A stretch of 47,993 bases of DNA, taken from Bacillota bacterium (GTDB lineage: Bacteria; Bacillota; Clostridia; Christensenellales; Aristaeellaceae). Shown here in pieces: positions 7,109 through 18,230 of the stretch. Each line of letters starts with the position of its first letter. The first letter of the stretch is position 1. Where the stretch lies: NCBI GenBank assembly GCA_023411395.1, contig JAEYOV010000021.1:1-47993 (forward strand). Direction: 5' to 3'. A program made the translations under genes and the position numbers. The notes below the pieces were generated by a model that worked only from the letters and a program-made list of their open reading frames with translations, made no database searches and was not told the origin of the DNA.

Positions 7109-8221
7109 TTATTGCATGCCGCATTTTTCGGTGTCACTGCCGGCAGCCTGCAAATATTCGCTCTTTATATAATCGCAAATTTCTTCTACCGGCTTTATTT
7201 CTGATGCTCTGAACGCGTTTGCGCCGGCGAAAGCGAAACCATTTTTGAGAATCCCCTTTTTGGCATTGATGAGCGCAAGCGCAATGCAATAGGGGCTGTT
7301 CTTGTATTCGCAGGTTGTGATGCAATGGTAGGGGCAGTGAAACGGTGTTTTTTTGCCGTCGTTTACGCTGCGGATAAAATCATTGACAATCACCCTCCCA
7401 GGCAGGCCAACAGGGCTTTTGATGATGCCTATATCCTCCTTGCCGGCATGTATATAGACATTTTTGAAATCAATGGATGCATCGCACTCGTCGGTGGTCA
7501 CGAACCTTGTTGCCATTTGTACCCCCGATGCGCCCAGCTTCATGATCTTGTACATATCTTCGCCTGTATATATGCCGCCGCCTGCGATAACCGGGATCGG
7601 TTTGCCAAACTCAGCTTCAAACGGCCTTACACCGTTCACCACATCCACGACGATTTTTTCCAGTGCGTATTCCGGATCGTCTATTTGCTCCGGCTTGAAA
7701 CCGAGGTGCCCCCCTGCCTTGGGGCCTTCAACCACAAATGCGTCAGGAACATAATTGAACTTGCCTGCCCATTTTTTGATGAGAAGCGTTGCTGCTTTTG
7801 CTGATGAAACAATGGGGATGAGCTTGGTCCTGGAGGTCTTGCTGAGATATTCGGGCAGGTTCAGCGGCAACCCGGCTCCGGAGAAAATGGCATCTACGCC
7901 CTCCTCTATGGATGCTTTAACGAGCTCGGCGAAGTTTGACAATGCCACCATAATGTTAACGCCTATGATACCTTGTGTCAGCTTTCGCGCTTTTTGGATT
8001 TCATTGCGAAGCGCCCGGATGCTTGCCTCAAGGTAATTGGACGAGCCATCGTTTTCCAGCATGCCTATTCCGGCGGCCGCAATAACGCCGATGCCCCCTT
8101 GATTGGCAACGGCTGATGCCAATCCGGACAGGGAAACACCAACCCCCATACCGCCCTGGATGATGGGAAGCTTTGCTATGAGGTCCCCGATTTTCAGTTC
8201 CACGATTTTCCCAATATTCAT
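7109..8221 (-). CDS. Nitronate monooxygenase / FabK-like flavoprotein
   Basis: A 370-residue TIM-barrel FMN enzyme of the nitronate monooxygenase (2-nitropropane dioxygenase) and enoyl-ACP reductase II superfamily. Typical parts are PIIQGGMGVGVS near the N-terminus, GGIGVIAAAGIG, VVEGPKAGGHLG (the conserved GGH in the active site) and PVIAGGGIYTGEDM with GASGVQMATRFV for flavin phosphate binding. The C-terminal HCPYHCITTCEYKNSPYC cluster of four cysteines is typical of a clostridial branch; its role is unclear. The substrate could be nitronates or another compound. The start at 8221 is preferred over 8302 because AAGGAG lies just before it. A palindrome and a promoter lie directly upstream. 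Confidence 0.85.
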   Translation of the reverse strand: MNIGKIVELKIGDLIAKLPIIQGGMGVGVSLSGLASAVANQGGIGVIAAAGIGMLENDGSSNYLEASIRALRNEIQKARKLTQGIIGVNIMVALSNFAELVKASIEEGVDAIFSGAGLPLNLPEYLSKTSRTKLIPIVSSAKAATLLIKKWAGKFNYVPDAFVVEGPKAGGHLGFKPEQIDDPEYALEKIVVDVVNGVRPFEAEFGKPIPVIAGGGIYTGEDMYKIMKLGASGVQMATRFVTTDECDASIDFKNVYIHAGKEDIGIIKSPVGLPGRVIVNDFIRSVNDGKKTPFHCPYHCITTCEYKNSPYCIALALINAKKGILKNGFAFAGANAFRASEIKPVEEICDYIKSEYLQAAGSDTEKCGMQ

Positions 8222-8234
8222 TGATTGGCTCCTT

Positions 8235-8258
8235 GCATATGATTTCATATGCATTATA
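8235..8258 (-). promoter_or_regulatory. Extended -10 promoter with adjoining palindromic operator
   Basis: On the minus strand TGT followed by TATAAT (-10 box at 8258-8253) forms an extended -10 element; no good -35 box is seen. Immediately downstream, where transcription would begin, is the palindrome GCATATGA-TT-TCATATGC (8235-8252) with perfect eight-base arms. This is a likely repressor site controlling the monooxygenase gene. Confidence 0.65.
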
Positions 8259-8332
8259 ACACACGGGCCAGGCAGAAAGAGCAAAACAGAAAATTTTTGC
8301 ACGAGCCGCCGTTCGGGCGTGCAGTATAGGTT

Positions 8333-9571
8333 TTACCAATTTGAACCGGAGAATGTATGATTCTTGAGAGTAGTTTCGCAAAGCGCATTATGTTTTGCCA
8401 CCTGCTGCCTGTATCCTTCCCCCAGGGGAAGGCCGGCACCCATAGACCACAGGTCATACGCCGCCATATCCAGAAGGAAGGAGGCGTCCTTTTCCCGGCG
8501 GGCGGCTTTTGTATACAGCAGCCCATCAGGCAGGGAATTCAAATAAGGCCGGGCGCTTTGGCGAAAGCCCAGCAGGCGGAAAGACCGGGGATTGCATTGC
8601 GCGAGGCAGCCTGCTGTCATCTCCAGCAGGATATGCGTCAGCAGCCTGTTCAGCCGGGCGTGGGTATACCGCTTAGTCTTCAGGGCCGCAAGCAGGCTCC
8701 GGCGGGAAACGTGCATGGGGGAAAGGCGTAAGAGACGGTGCTCCAGGCCCTCGCCTACGTTGGGATAGCTGCGCAGTTCCTCTTCGTCCAGGCGGCGCAG
8801 CCTTTCCCGGAGCAGGATATCCAGCGCTTCCGGACGGTGGACGGCGCCCTCCTCCAATGCCTTCAAAAGCAATGGCAGCGCGGCCTCCGGGATCATTCTT
8901 TCAATTTGATGCCAATCCCCCCGGCGGATGGCCTCCCGCGCGGCGGTGGCGGAGGCAAAGCCCTCCTGCCATCCTGTGTCGTGGTAAGCCCCCAAGCGCC
9001 TGACGGGAACGGGCGTCATGGCGCTGCCTATGCGCAGCATGGCACGAAGATAGCAAATGGCCAGCACATTGTTGGGGGCGGAAACGGTACCTCCCTGTGC
9101 ATGCTGAAGGCAGCTCTGCAAGGCGCTGCCCTGGGCCTTTGCGTGGGACTGGCCTCTGTCAAGCCCCGAGCGCAAAACCGCCTGAAATGCCTCCGTAGGC
9201 TTTTCCAAAAGCAGTGCGGCGTGCGCAAGGCCCGTCAAATCCTCGTTTTCGCAGCCGAAGGAAATACAGTCCGCACCCATTGCCTCCAAAACAGATACGC
9301 CGCCCAGCGCGAAAAATTCGGCTTCCCTTACGGCGTATGCGGCGGGCAACTCCACCACCACATCCGCGCCGCAGGAAAGCGCCATTTCCGCCCGCAGCCT
9401 GGGAGATATGACCGCCGCTTCTCCCCGCTGGGTGAAAGGACCGCTCATCACGCATACCATCACCTGCGCCCCGGATAATTCCCTTGCCATTTGCAGGTGA
9501 TACGCGTGCCCCTTGTGGAACGGATTGTATTCGCAGATCACACCGCAAACGCGGAGTGGTGGCGAAATGGT
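8333..9571 (-). CDS. tmcAL: tRNA(Met) cytidine acetate ligase
   Basis: A 412-residue enzyme that uses acetate and ATP to acetylate the wobble cytidine of elongator tRNA(Met) (formerly YlbM). The nucleotidyltransferase fold is marked by GVICEYNPFHKGHAYHLQ (HxGH motif) near residues 10-27, then CVMSGPFTQRGEAAVI and GADVVVELP. The middle has ISFGCENEDL and SAPNNVLAICYLRAM, both usual in the family. The start at 9571 follows AAGGAA; an upstream ATG at 9616 lacks a good site. It lies divergently beside pta-ackA, DUF177 and rpmF, a common grouping in Bacillota. Confidence 0.93.
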   Translation of the reverse strand, partial: TISPPLRVCGVICEYNPFHKGHAYHLQMARELSGAQVMVCVMSGPFTQRGEAAVISPRLRAEMALSCGADVVVELPAAYAVREAEFFALGGVSVLEAMGADCISFGCENEDLTGLAHAALLLEKPTEAFQAVLRSGLDRGQSHAKAQGSALQSCLQHAQGGTVSAPNNVLAICYLRAMLRIGSAMTPVPVRRLGAYHDTGWQEGFASATAAREAIRRGDWHQIERMIPEAALPLLLKALEEGAVHRPEALDILLRERLRRLDEEELRSYPNVGEGLEHRLLRLSPMHVSRRSLLAALKTKRYTHARLNRLLTHILLEMTAGCLAQCNPRSFRLLGFRQSARPYLNSLPDGLLYTKAARREKDASFLLDMAAYDLWSMGAGLPLGEGYRQQVAKHNALCETTLKNHTFSGSNW

Positions 9572-9678
9572 CATAAGCTGTTCCTTCCGAATGTATTTTC
9601 CCTGGTTATTTTCCATTTCCGCGCAAGATTATTCGCATTTTGGCCGGCGGAACCCTTTTTTTTCGTTCGAAAATCCTG

Positions 9679-9684
9679 TATAAT
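9679..9684 (+). promoter_or_regulatory. Candidate -10 box of the pta-ackA promoter
   Basis: A consensus TATAAT lies 62 bases before the pta start, preceded by a T-rich region without a convincing -35 box. Confidence 0.5.
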
Positions 9685-9745
9685 AGATTGGTTGGATAGT
9701 ACGCGCGTTTTTTCGCGTTCATTTTTGTGTCAAGGAGGCATTTTT

Positions 9746-10741
9746 ATGTCCGCTCTGGAGAAGATCAAGGCGAAAGCCAGGCAAAACGGAAAGCATATCG
9801 TCCTGGCGGAAGGCACCGAACCCCGCACCGTCCAAGCGTCGGCCCGCATTGTCAAGGAGGGCATCGCCCGCGTTACACTGGTCGGCCCCGCCGAGGAAAT
9901 CAAAAAGGTGGCCGCGCAGTACCAGGTGGATTTGTCGGGCGTGGGGGTTGAGGATCCCGCCGTCAGCGAGAAGACCGTCCCTTACGCGCAGCTTTTATAC
10001 GATCTTCGCAAGAGCAAGGGCATGACCATGGAGGAGGCGGACAAGCTGGTCCGCCAGAACACGCTGTATTTTGCCACCGTCATGGTGAAAGCCGGGGATG
10101 CCGACGGCATGGTGGCCGGGGCCATCAACTCCACGGGCAATACGCTGCGTCCGGCCCTTCAAATCATTAAAACCGCGCCGGGCATTTCGGTGGTCTCCTC
10201 CTGCTTTTTGATGGAGCTTCCCAACAAGGATTACGGGGATGACGGGGTGCTGGTATTCGGTGACTGCGCCGTGATCCCCAACCCCACAGCGGATGAGCTG
10301 GCCGCCATTGCCGTCGCCAGCGCCCAAACAGGCAAGGAGCTTACAGGTATGGACCCCCGGGTGGCCATGCTCTCCTTTTCCACCAAGGGCAGCGCCTCCC
10401 ATGAGCTGGTGACCAAGGTGCAGGAAGCCACAAAGAAGGCTCGTGAAATTGCTCCCGGTTTGAATGTGGACGGCGAATTGCAGGCGGATGCCGCGCTGGT
10501 GGAATCCGTAGGCAAATTGAAGAGCCCGGGAAGCCCCGTGGCCGGCAAGGCGAACGTTTTGATATTCCCCGACCTGCAGGCCGGCAACATCGGCTACAAG
10601 CTGGTGCAGCGCCTGGCCGGCGCGGAGGCCATCGGCCCCATCGTGCAGGGCCTCAACAAGCCTGTGAACGACTTGAGCCGCGGCTGCTCCATTGAGGATA
10701 TCATAAGCGTCGTCGCCATCACCGCCGTCAAGGCGCAATAA
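9746..10741 (+). CDS. pta: Phosphate acetyltransferase
   Basis: A 331-residue enzyme that exchanges acetyl-CoA and phosphate for acetyl phosphate and CoA, the first step of acetate formation. It is the short type without extra N-terminal domains. Typical segments are IVLAEGTEPRTVQAS, ADGMVAGAINSTGNTLRPALQ, GDCAVIPNPTADELA and the C-terminal LQAGNIGYKLVQRL with GLNKPVNDLSRGC. The ATG at 9746 follows AAGGAGG, so the long upstream open frame is not part of the gene. It lies 15 bases before ackA, and together they yield ATP from acetyl-CoA, as expected in a fermentative anaerobe. Confidence 0.96.
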   Translation: MSALEKIKAKARQNGKHIVLAEGTEPRTVQASARIVKEGIARVTLVGPAEEIKKVAAQYQVDLSGVGVEDPAVSEKTVPYAQLLYDLRKSKGMTMEEADKLVRQNTLYFATVMVKAGDADGMVAGAINSTGNTLRPALQIIKTAPGISVVSSCFLMELPNKDYGDDGVLVFGDCAVIPNPTADELAAIAVASAQTGKELTGMDPRVAMLSFSTKGSASHELVTKVQEATKKAREIAPGLNVDGELQADAALVESVGKLKSPGSPVAGKANVLIFPDLQAGNIGYKLVQRLAGAEAIGPIVQGLNKPVNDLSRGCSIEDIISVVAITAVKAQ

Positions 10742-10756
10742 GGGAGAATTAATAAG

Positions 10757-11950
10757 ATGAAAATTTTGATTCTGAACGCCGGTTCCTCGTCGCTGAAGTA
10801 TCAATTGATCGACATGCAGAATGAAACCATTCTGGCCAAGGGCCTGGTGGAGCGCATCGGCATCGCGGGCAGCAAGATCAAGCAAACCGCGGGGGATAAG
10901 GTGTTCGAAGCCCAGGCGCCCATGAAAGACCATGTGGAGGGCATAAAGTACATGCTGGCGGCCCTCACCGACAAGGAAAAGGGCGTCGTGAAAAACATGG
11001 ATGAGATTGGCGCGGTAGGGCACCGGGTGCTCCACGGCGGTGAAAAGTTCTCAGGCTCCGTACTGGTGAACGATGAGGTCATCGCCGCCGTCGAAGAGAA
11101 TATCCCCCTGGGACCGCTGCACAATCCCGCCAACCTGATGGGCATCCGCGCCTGTCAGAAGATCATGCCCGACACCCCCAACGTAGCGGTGTTCGATACG
11201 GCCTTCCATCAAACCATGCCCAAGAAGGCGTATCTGTACGGTGTGCCCAAGGAATACTATACCCGGCTGAAGGTGCGCCGCTACGGCTTCCACGGCACAT
11301 CCCACCGCTATGTAAGCAAGCGGGCCGCCGAATTCCTGGGGCTGCCCGCGGAAGGCCTCAAAATCATCACCTGCCATCTGGGCAACGGCTCCTCCCTGGC
11401 GGCGGTGAAGGATGGCAAGTGCATCGACACCAGCATGGGCATCACGCCCCTGGAAGGCGTCATCATGGGCACCCGTTCCGGCAGCCTGGACCCGGCCGTG
11501 GTGCAGTTCATCGCCAACAATGACCACAAGACGGTGGACGAGGTGATTGACATCCTCAACAAAAAGTCCGGTCTGGTGGGCCTTTCCGGCATCTCCAGCG
11601 ACATGCGCGATATCGACGCCGCCGCAGATAAAGGCAATGAAGACGCCATTACCGCCAGGGAGATGCTGGTATACGGCATCCGCAAGTACATCGGCGCCTA
11701 TGCCGCAGCCATGAACGGGGTGGACGTGATCGTGTTCACCGCCGGCATCGGCGAAAACAACACCAATATCCGCCGGCTGGTGATGGAAGGCTTTGATTAC
11801 CTGGGCGCCAAGCTGGATCTGAACAAGAACAACACCCGGGAGGAGGCCATTATCTCCACCGATGACAGCAAGGTGAAAATCGTGGTGATCCCCACCAATG
11901 AGGAGATTGTAATCGCCCGGGATACGCTGGAGCTTGTTTCCGCAAGATAA
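10757..11950 (+). CDS. ackA: Acetate kinase
   Basis: A 397-residue kinase that transfers phosphate from acetyl phosphate to ADP, giving acetate and ATP. The ASKHA-fold signatures are ILNAGSSSLKYQLID at the N-terminus, GHRVLHGGEKF, VAVFDTAFHQTMP, RRYGFHGTSHRYV, ITCHLGNGSSLAA with DTSMGITPLEG, and IVFTAGIGENN. Length is normal. It is coupled to pta and precedes a separate promoter for DUF177-rpmF. Confidence 0.97.
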   Translation: MKILILNAGSSSLKYQLIDMQNETILAKGLVERIGIAGSKIKQTAGDKVFEAQAPMKDHVEGIKYMLAALTDKEKGVVKNMDEIGAVGHRVLHGGEKFSGSVLVNDEVIAAVEENIPLGPLHNPANLMGIRACQKIMPDTPNVAVFDTAFHQTMPKKAYLYGVPKEYYTRLKVRRYGFHGTSHRYVSKRAAEFLGLPAEGLKIITCHLGNGSSLAAVKDGKCIDTSMGITPLEGVIMGTRSGSLDPAVVQFIANNDHKTVDEVIDILNKKSGLVGLSGISSDMRDIDAAADKGNEDAITAREMLVYGIRKYIGAYAAAMNGVDVIVFTAGIGENNTNIRRLVMEGFDYLGAKLDLNKNNTREEAIISTDDSKVKIVVIPTNEEIVIARDTLELVSAR

Positions 11951-11970
11951 CCGGCAGGCGAAAATAAAGA

Positions 11971-11999
11971 TTGACAAATATCGCCCGGCATTCTATAAT
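11971..11999 (+). promoter_or_regulatory. Consensus sigma-A promoter of the DUF177-rpmF unit
   Basis: TTGACA (11971-11976) and TATAAT (11994-11999) are separated by exactly 17 bases, a full consensus promoter located 29 bases before the DUF177 start. Confidence 0.88.
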
Positions 12000-12028
12000 A
12001 GTCGACGGTCACATTTTGAGGTGAAACC

Positions 12029-12538
12029 ATGCTTTTGGATATTTCCCGGGCGTTTCGCACGCAAGGCGCCGAATTTCCTTTTGAGCTTGGCGGCGAAATT
12101 CCCACCCAGGATATCCTGGGGGAACCGGTCTCCTTCAATGGGGTGACCCTCAGCGGCACATACAGCGCCGCCGGGAAAAGCGTGCTGATTGTGGGACAGC
12201 TAAAAGCCGCCGCCCATGCCCGCTGCGCCAGGTGTTTAGGCCCGGCACAGGTGGATTTGAAGGTTCCCTTCCGGGAAACCTATGTGCAGGACGGTGACCC
12301 GGAGGATCCCGACAAGTTTGCTTTCGAAGGCAGCATGCTGGATCTGAGCCATTTGGCGCTGTCCATGGCCTTACTGGCGCTTCCCATGCGCATTGTGTGC
12401 GGGGAGGATTGCAGGGGCCTTTGCCCGGTGTGCGGAACGAACATGAACAGGAATCATTGCACATGCCGGAAGGAATTGCCATCAAAGCATCCTTTTGAGG
12501 CACTGCAGACGCTTTTTAAGAAGGATGAGGAGGTGTAG
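12029..12538 (+). CDS. DUF177 / YceD-family protein
   Basis: A 169-residue protein of the YceD (DUF177) family. In bacteria and plastids this family is tied to 23S rRNA accumulation and is nearly always placed before rpmF. The cysteine segments ARCARCLGPAQVDL (about 67-80) and CGEDCRGLCPVCGTNMNRNHC (about 129-150) look like metal-binding sites. The start follows TGAGGTG. It is separated from rpmF by only two bases, which supports a joint role in making the large ribosomal subunit. Confidence 0.9.
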   Translation: MLLDISRAFRTQGAEFPFELGGEIPTQDILGEPVSFNGVTLSGTYSAAGKSVLIVGQLKAAAHARCARCLGPAQVDLKVPFRETYVQDGDPEDPDKFAFEGSMLDLSHLALSMALLALPMRIVCGEDCRGLCPVCGTNMNRNHCTCRKELPSKHPFEALQTLFKKDEEV

Positions 12539-12540
12539 TC

Positions 12541-12735
12541 ATGGCTCTTCCCAAGTATAGAACTTCCAAGGCCCGCAAGCACAGCCGCCGGGCCAATTGG
12601 AAGCTGACCCTTCCCGGCATCGTGGAATGCCCCCAGTGCCACAAGATGAAGATGTCCCACAGGGTCTGCAAGCATTGCGGCTATTATGACGGCAAGCAGG
12701 TCGTCAAGATTGAAGAAGACAAGAAAAAGGCCTGA
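12541..12735 (+). CDS. rpmF: 50S ribosomal protein L32
   Basis: A 64-residue ribosomal protein. The N-terminus MALPKYRTSKARKHSRRANW is the L32 signature. The CPQC and CKHC pairs form the zinc ribbon, so this is the zinc-binding form rather than the cysteine-free variant. It follows the DUF177 gene directly, with GAGGTG as ribosome binding site. Confidence 0.97.
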   Translation: MALPKYRTSKARKHSRRANWKLTLPGIVECPQCHKMKMSHRVCKHCGYYDGKQVVKIEEDKKKA

Positions 12736-12750
12736 TTCCATAACATCCTT

Positions 12751-12991
12751 GCCCTGAGAAAAAGAGGAGTACATCCAAGCCCCTCAAGAGAGCGGAGCTC
12801 GCCGGCTGAAAGGCTTCGCAGGCACGATTGGATGGAAGGTCGCTTTGGAGGGCGGCGGGGGAAAGAGCGTACTGCTTGATTACTCTGCCCGGTGGCACCC
12901 GTTACCGTGCAAAGAGGCGGCTTTTTGCCGCGAAGCAAGGTGGTACCACGGAGCTGCTCCGTCCTTCGGGACGCGGGCAGTTCCTTTTTTT
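12751..12991 (+). promoter_or_regulatory. T-box riboswitch with valine (GUC) specifier, including its terminator
   Basis: A tRNA-sensing leader. GCCCT (12751-12755) pairs with AGGGC (12849-12853) at the base of stem I, and CATCCAA (12772-12778) with TTGGATG (12828-12834) higher up. On the 3' side between these helices lies GGTCG, giving the specifier GTC (12839-12841), a valine codon. A GGCGGC/GCCGC hairpin near 12915-12932 fits stem III. The T-box itself, AAGGTGGTACCACGG, is at 12937-12951. A terminator hairpin follows (about 12949-12982) with a run of seven or more T. Uncharged tRNA(Val) should stabilise the antiterminator and switch on the downstream genes. Confidence 0.92.
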
Positions 12992-13014
12992 ATCAACAAG
13001 GGAGGGGATCAGCC

Positions 13015-13218
13015 ATGGATACGGCGCAGATCGTCGCCAAGCTTGACGTACCGGGACTTGTTTTGCTGCTGTGCGGCGCGGTCTTGGGGTTCGCGGGCCA
13101 CAGGCTGGCCGCGAAACTCTTTCCGGAACAAGGCGCAAAGTTTGCCGCCGCCGTCCGTTTTGCCGGACTGGCCCTTACGTTCTTAGGCGCGCTGATCCTG
13201 CTGGATGTATTCGGTTAA
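13015..13218 (+). CDS. Small membrane protein between the T-box and valS
   Basis: A 67-residue protein with two predicted membrane helices (about residues 13-31 and 44-64) joined by a short loop containing HRLAAKLFPEQGAK. I do not recognise the family. The ATG follows GGGAGGGG and comes only about 24 bases after the T-box terminator, so it is the first gene controlled by valine tRNA charging. The stop lies 16 bases before the valS start. Its role, if any, in valine or tRNA metabolism is unknown. Confidence 0.75.
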   Translation: MDTAQIVAKLDVPGLVLLLCGAVLGFAGHRLAAKLFPEQGAKFAAAVRFAGLALTFLGALILLDVFG

Positions 13219-13234
13219 GGAGGGCTATGGTTTT

Positions 13235-15867
<2,633 letters not shown>

Positions 15868-15871
<4 letters not shown>

Positions 15872-17163
15872 ACGCTGCGCAAGCGGTGGCCTATATCCAC
15901 TCCGCCCAGTATACCGGCTCCAAAAACGGGCTGGAAAACACCCGCGCCCTTTTGTTAAAGCTGCAAGTGCCATTCACTCCGGTGCCCGCCATCCATGTGG
16001 CGGGCACCAATGGCAAAGGCTCCGTGTGCGCCATGCTGGACAGCATGCTAAGGAGCAGCGGCGTGAAGGTGGGCCTGTATACTTCTCCTTTTTTGCAGTT
16101 TTACAACGAACGCATCCGCATAAGCGGCGTGCCTGTGTCCGATGATATCCTGGCCAAAGCCGTGACCCGCGTAAAGGAAGCGGCGGATGCGCTGGCGGAT
16201 CAGGGCATCCGGCCCACCGCTTTTGAGCTGGGCACAGCCACGGCGTTTTTGATCTTTCTTAAAGAAAAGGTTGACATCGCCGTGGTGGAGGTGGGTCTGG
16301 GCGGAAGGCTCGACCCCACCAACGTGATTACGCCCCTTGTATCGGTCATCACGGCCTTGGGCATGGATCATATGGAGTATCTGGGCGATACCCTGGAAAA
16401 GATCGCAGGGGAAAAGGCCGGCATTGTCAAGCCGGGCGTCCCGGTGGTTTTGTATCCCGCCCGCCGGGAAGCGGAGGCGGTGGTAAAGGCCGTTTGCGGG
16501 GAAAAGCAAGCCCCCTTGATGGCTTTGCGCCACCGGCAGGCGGTATTCCATCAGGCCGACGCTTATGGAAGCCGGGCGGATTTTGACCTGCCCAAGGGAA
16601 AGATGGAGAATGTGCATATTCCCCTGCCTGGCCTGCATCAGGTGGAAAACGCCCTTGCGGCGCTTGCCGCTATGGATTTGCTGTCCGGCTTTCCCGTCAC
16701 CCGGGAGGCGATGCGGCAGGGCATGGAGCGCGTCCGCTGGCCCGCAAGGCTGGAGTGGATCGGAAATTCCCCCAGGGTGCTGCTGGATGGCGCCCACAAT
16801 CCCCAGGGTGCCGAGGCCCTGCGCCGGTTCGTGGAACTGTTTCTCCACCGGGATAAGCGGGTGCTGCTGACAGGCGTGCTCAGGGAGAAGCTCAACAAAA
16901 AAATGCTGGAGGACATGGCAGCCTTGGCCGGCCAGGCCGTCACCGTCACGCCGGACAACCGCCGGGCCATGCCCGCGGCGGAACTGGCGGCGCTTTTGCG
17001 GGAGGAAGGCTGCCCGGCGGAGGCCGCATCAAATCTTGAAGAAGGCTTGTACCGGGCGAAGGAGCTGGCCGGGCCCGACGGCGTTATCATCGCGGCGGGT
17101 TCCCTGTACCTGGCCGGGGCGCTGCGCAGCCTTTTGGGCTTGCAGGATGAAATCCTTTCGTGA
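15868..17163 (+). CDS. folC: Bifunctional folylpolyglutamate / dihydrofolate synthase
   Basis: A 431-residue Mur-ligase-like enzyme that adds glutamate to folates and may also join dihydropteroate and glutamate. The P-loop is HVAGTNGKGSVCAML (about 47-61). Other family segments are YTSPFLQFYNERIRI, EVGLGGRLDPTNVI, ALGMDHMEYLGDTLEKIAGEKAGI and the C-terminal LLDGAHNPQGAEALR. It overlaps valS by four bases (ATGA), the common valS-folC pairing in Bacillota, and so shares the T-box. Confidence 0.95.
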
Positions 17164-17199
17164 TATGCTGAGAGAAATGGTAAACATAGGGGAGGGCAC

Positions 17200-18135
17200 A
17201 TGGAATTTCGTCATGAGCCGGTGCTGCTCAAAGAGGTTTTGCAGTGGCTTGATGTAAAACCGGGCGGTGCCTATGCGGACGGCACCCTGGGCGGCGGCGG
17301 CCACAGCGAGGCCATTTTGCAAAAGGCTGGAGAAAGCGGGTCATTGTATGGCATCGACCGGGACCCTGCGGCCATCGAGGCGGCCTCCCGGCGGCTTTCC
17401 GCCTATCCCGGCTTCCATGCGATACGGGGCAACTTTCACGATGTGAAGGAACTGCTCAAGGATGCGGGCGCGCCGAAGCTGGACGGGGCTTTGTTGGACC
17501 TGGGCGTTTCCTCCCATCAACTGGATACGCCGGAGCGAGGGTTTTCCTACCATGAGGACGCGCCGCTGGACATGCGCATGGATCCCGATTCGGGCATATC
17601 CGCGGCGGATTGGCTGCAAGGCGTTTCCCAGCAGGAATTGACCAGGGTGCTCCTGGATTACGGCGAGGAACGGTGGGCGGCCCGCATCGCCCAGTTTGTA
17701 GTCGATAGGCGGCGGAATGCGCCCATAGCTACGACGGGCGATCTGGTGCGCATCATCGACGACGCCATTCCCAAGGCGGTGCGCAGGAAGGATGAAGGCC
17801 ATCCGGCCCGGCGCGCCTTTCAGGCCATCCGCATTGCCGTCAACGACGAGCTGGCGCCATTAACAGATGCGCTCACCGGCTTTGTGGATTGTTTGAAGTC
17901 CGGCGGGCGGCTGTGCGTGATCACCTTTCATTCCCTGGAGGACAGGCTGGTCAAATTGGCTTTTCGCACCATGCAAACCCCCTGTGTCTGCCCGCCCAAA
18001 GCCCCCATATGCACCTGCGGCAAAAAGCCTGTGGGCCGGGTGCTGGCCGGAGGGGCGGTGCAGCCCACCCCGGAGGAAGTGGCCCGCAACACCCGTGCCC
18101 GCAGCGCCAAGCTGCGGGTGGTGGAAAGGCTTTGA
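17200..18135 (+). CDS. rsmH: 16S rRNA (cytosine(1402)-N4)-methyltransferase
   Basis: A 311-residue SAM-dependent methyltransferase that modifies C1402 in the ribosomal decoding centre (formerly MraW). The SAM-binding motif is YADGTLGGGGHSEAIL near residues 25-40. Further signatures are LLDLGVSSHQLDTPERGFSYHEDAPLDMRMD and VITFHSLEDRLVK. GGGGAGGG precedes the start. In many bacteria rsmH heads the cell-wall cluster; here it sits before rsmI, whose product methylates the ribose of the same nucleotide. Confidence 0.96.
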   Translation: MEFRHEPVLLKEVLQWLDVKPGGAYADGTLGGGGHSEAILQKAGESGSLYGIDRDPAAIEAASRRLSAYPGFHAIRGNFHDVKELLKDAGAPKLDGALLDLGVSSHQLDTPERGFSYHEDAPLDMRMDPDSGISAADWLQGVSQQELTRVLLDYGEERWAARIAQFVVDRRRNAPIATTGDLVRIIDDAIPKAVRRKDEGHPARRAFQAIRIAVNDELAPLTDALTGFVDCLKSGGRLCVITFHSLEDRLVKLAFRTMQTPCVCPPKAPICTCGKKPVGRVLAGGAVQPTPEEVARNTRARSAKLRVVERL

Positions 18136-18143
18136 GTGAAAGA

Positions 18144-18207
18144 AGATGCCTCCGAAGGTCCAGGGCGATCGGAAAGCCCTGGTCGTGCCCGCAGGCACGA
18201 AATCCTT
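18144..18207 (+). repeat. Two-hairpin intergenic repeat, copy 1
   Basis: A stretch of about 64 bases between rsmH and rsmI, nearly identical to one at 19962-20029. The first hairpin is CCAGGGC (18160-18166) with GCCCTGG (18176-18182). The second is TCGTGCC (18183-18189) with GGCACGA (18194-18200). There is no T run, so it does not look like a terminator. It lies within a likely operon. Confidence 0.75.
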
Positions 18208-18230
18208 AATTAAATGCTGGAGGTGTATTC

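Noticed and set aside
9491..9745. Upstream extension of the pta reading frame
   Set aside because: The extra 85 codons overlap the tmcAL start and its upstream region; AAGGAGG before the ATG at 9746 and family length support the short form.
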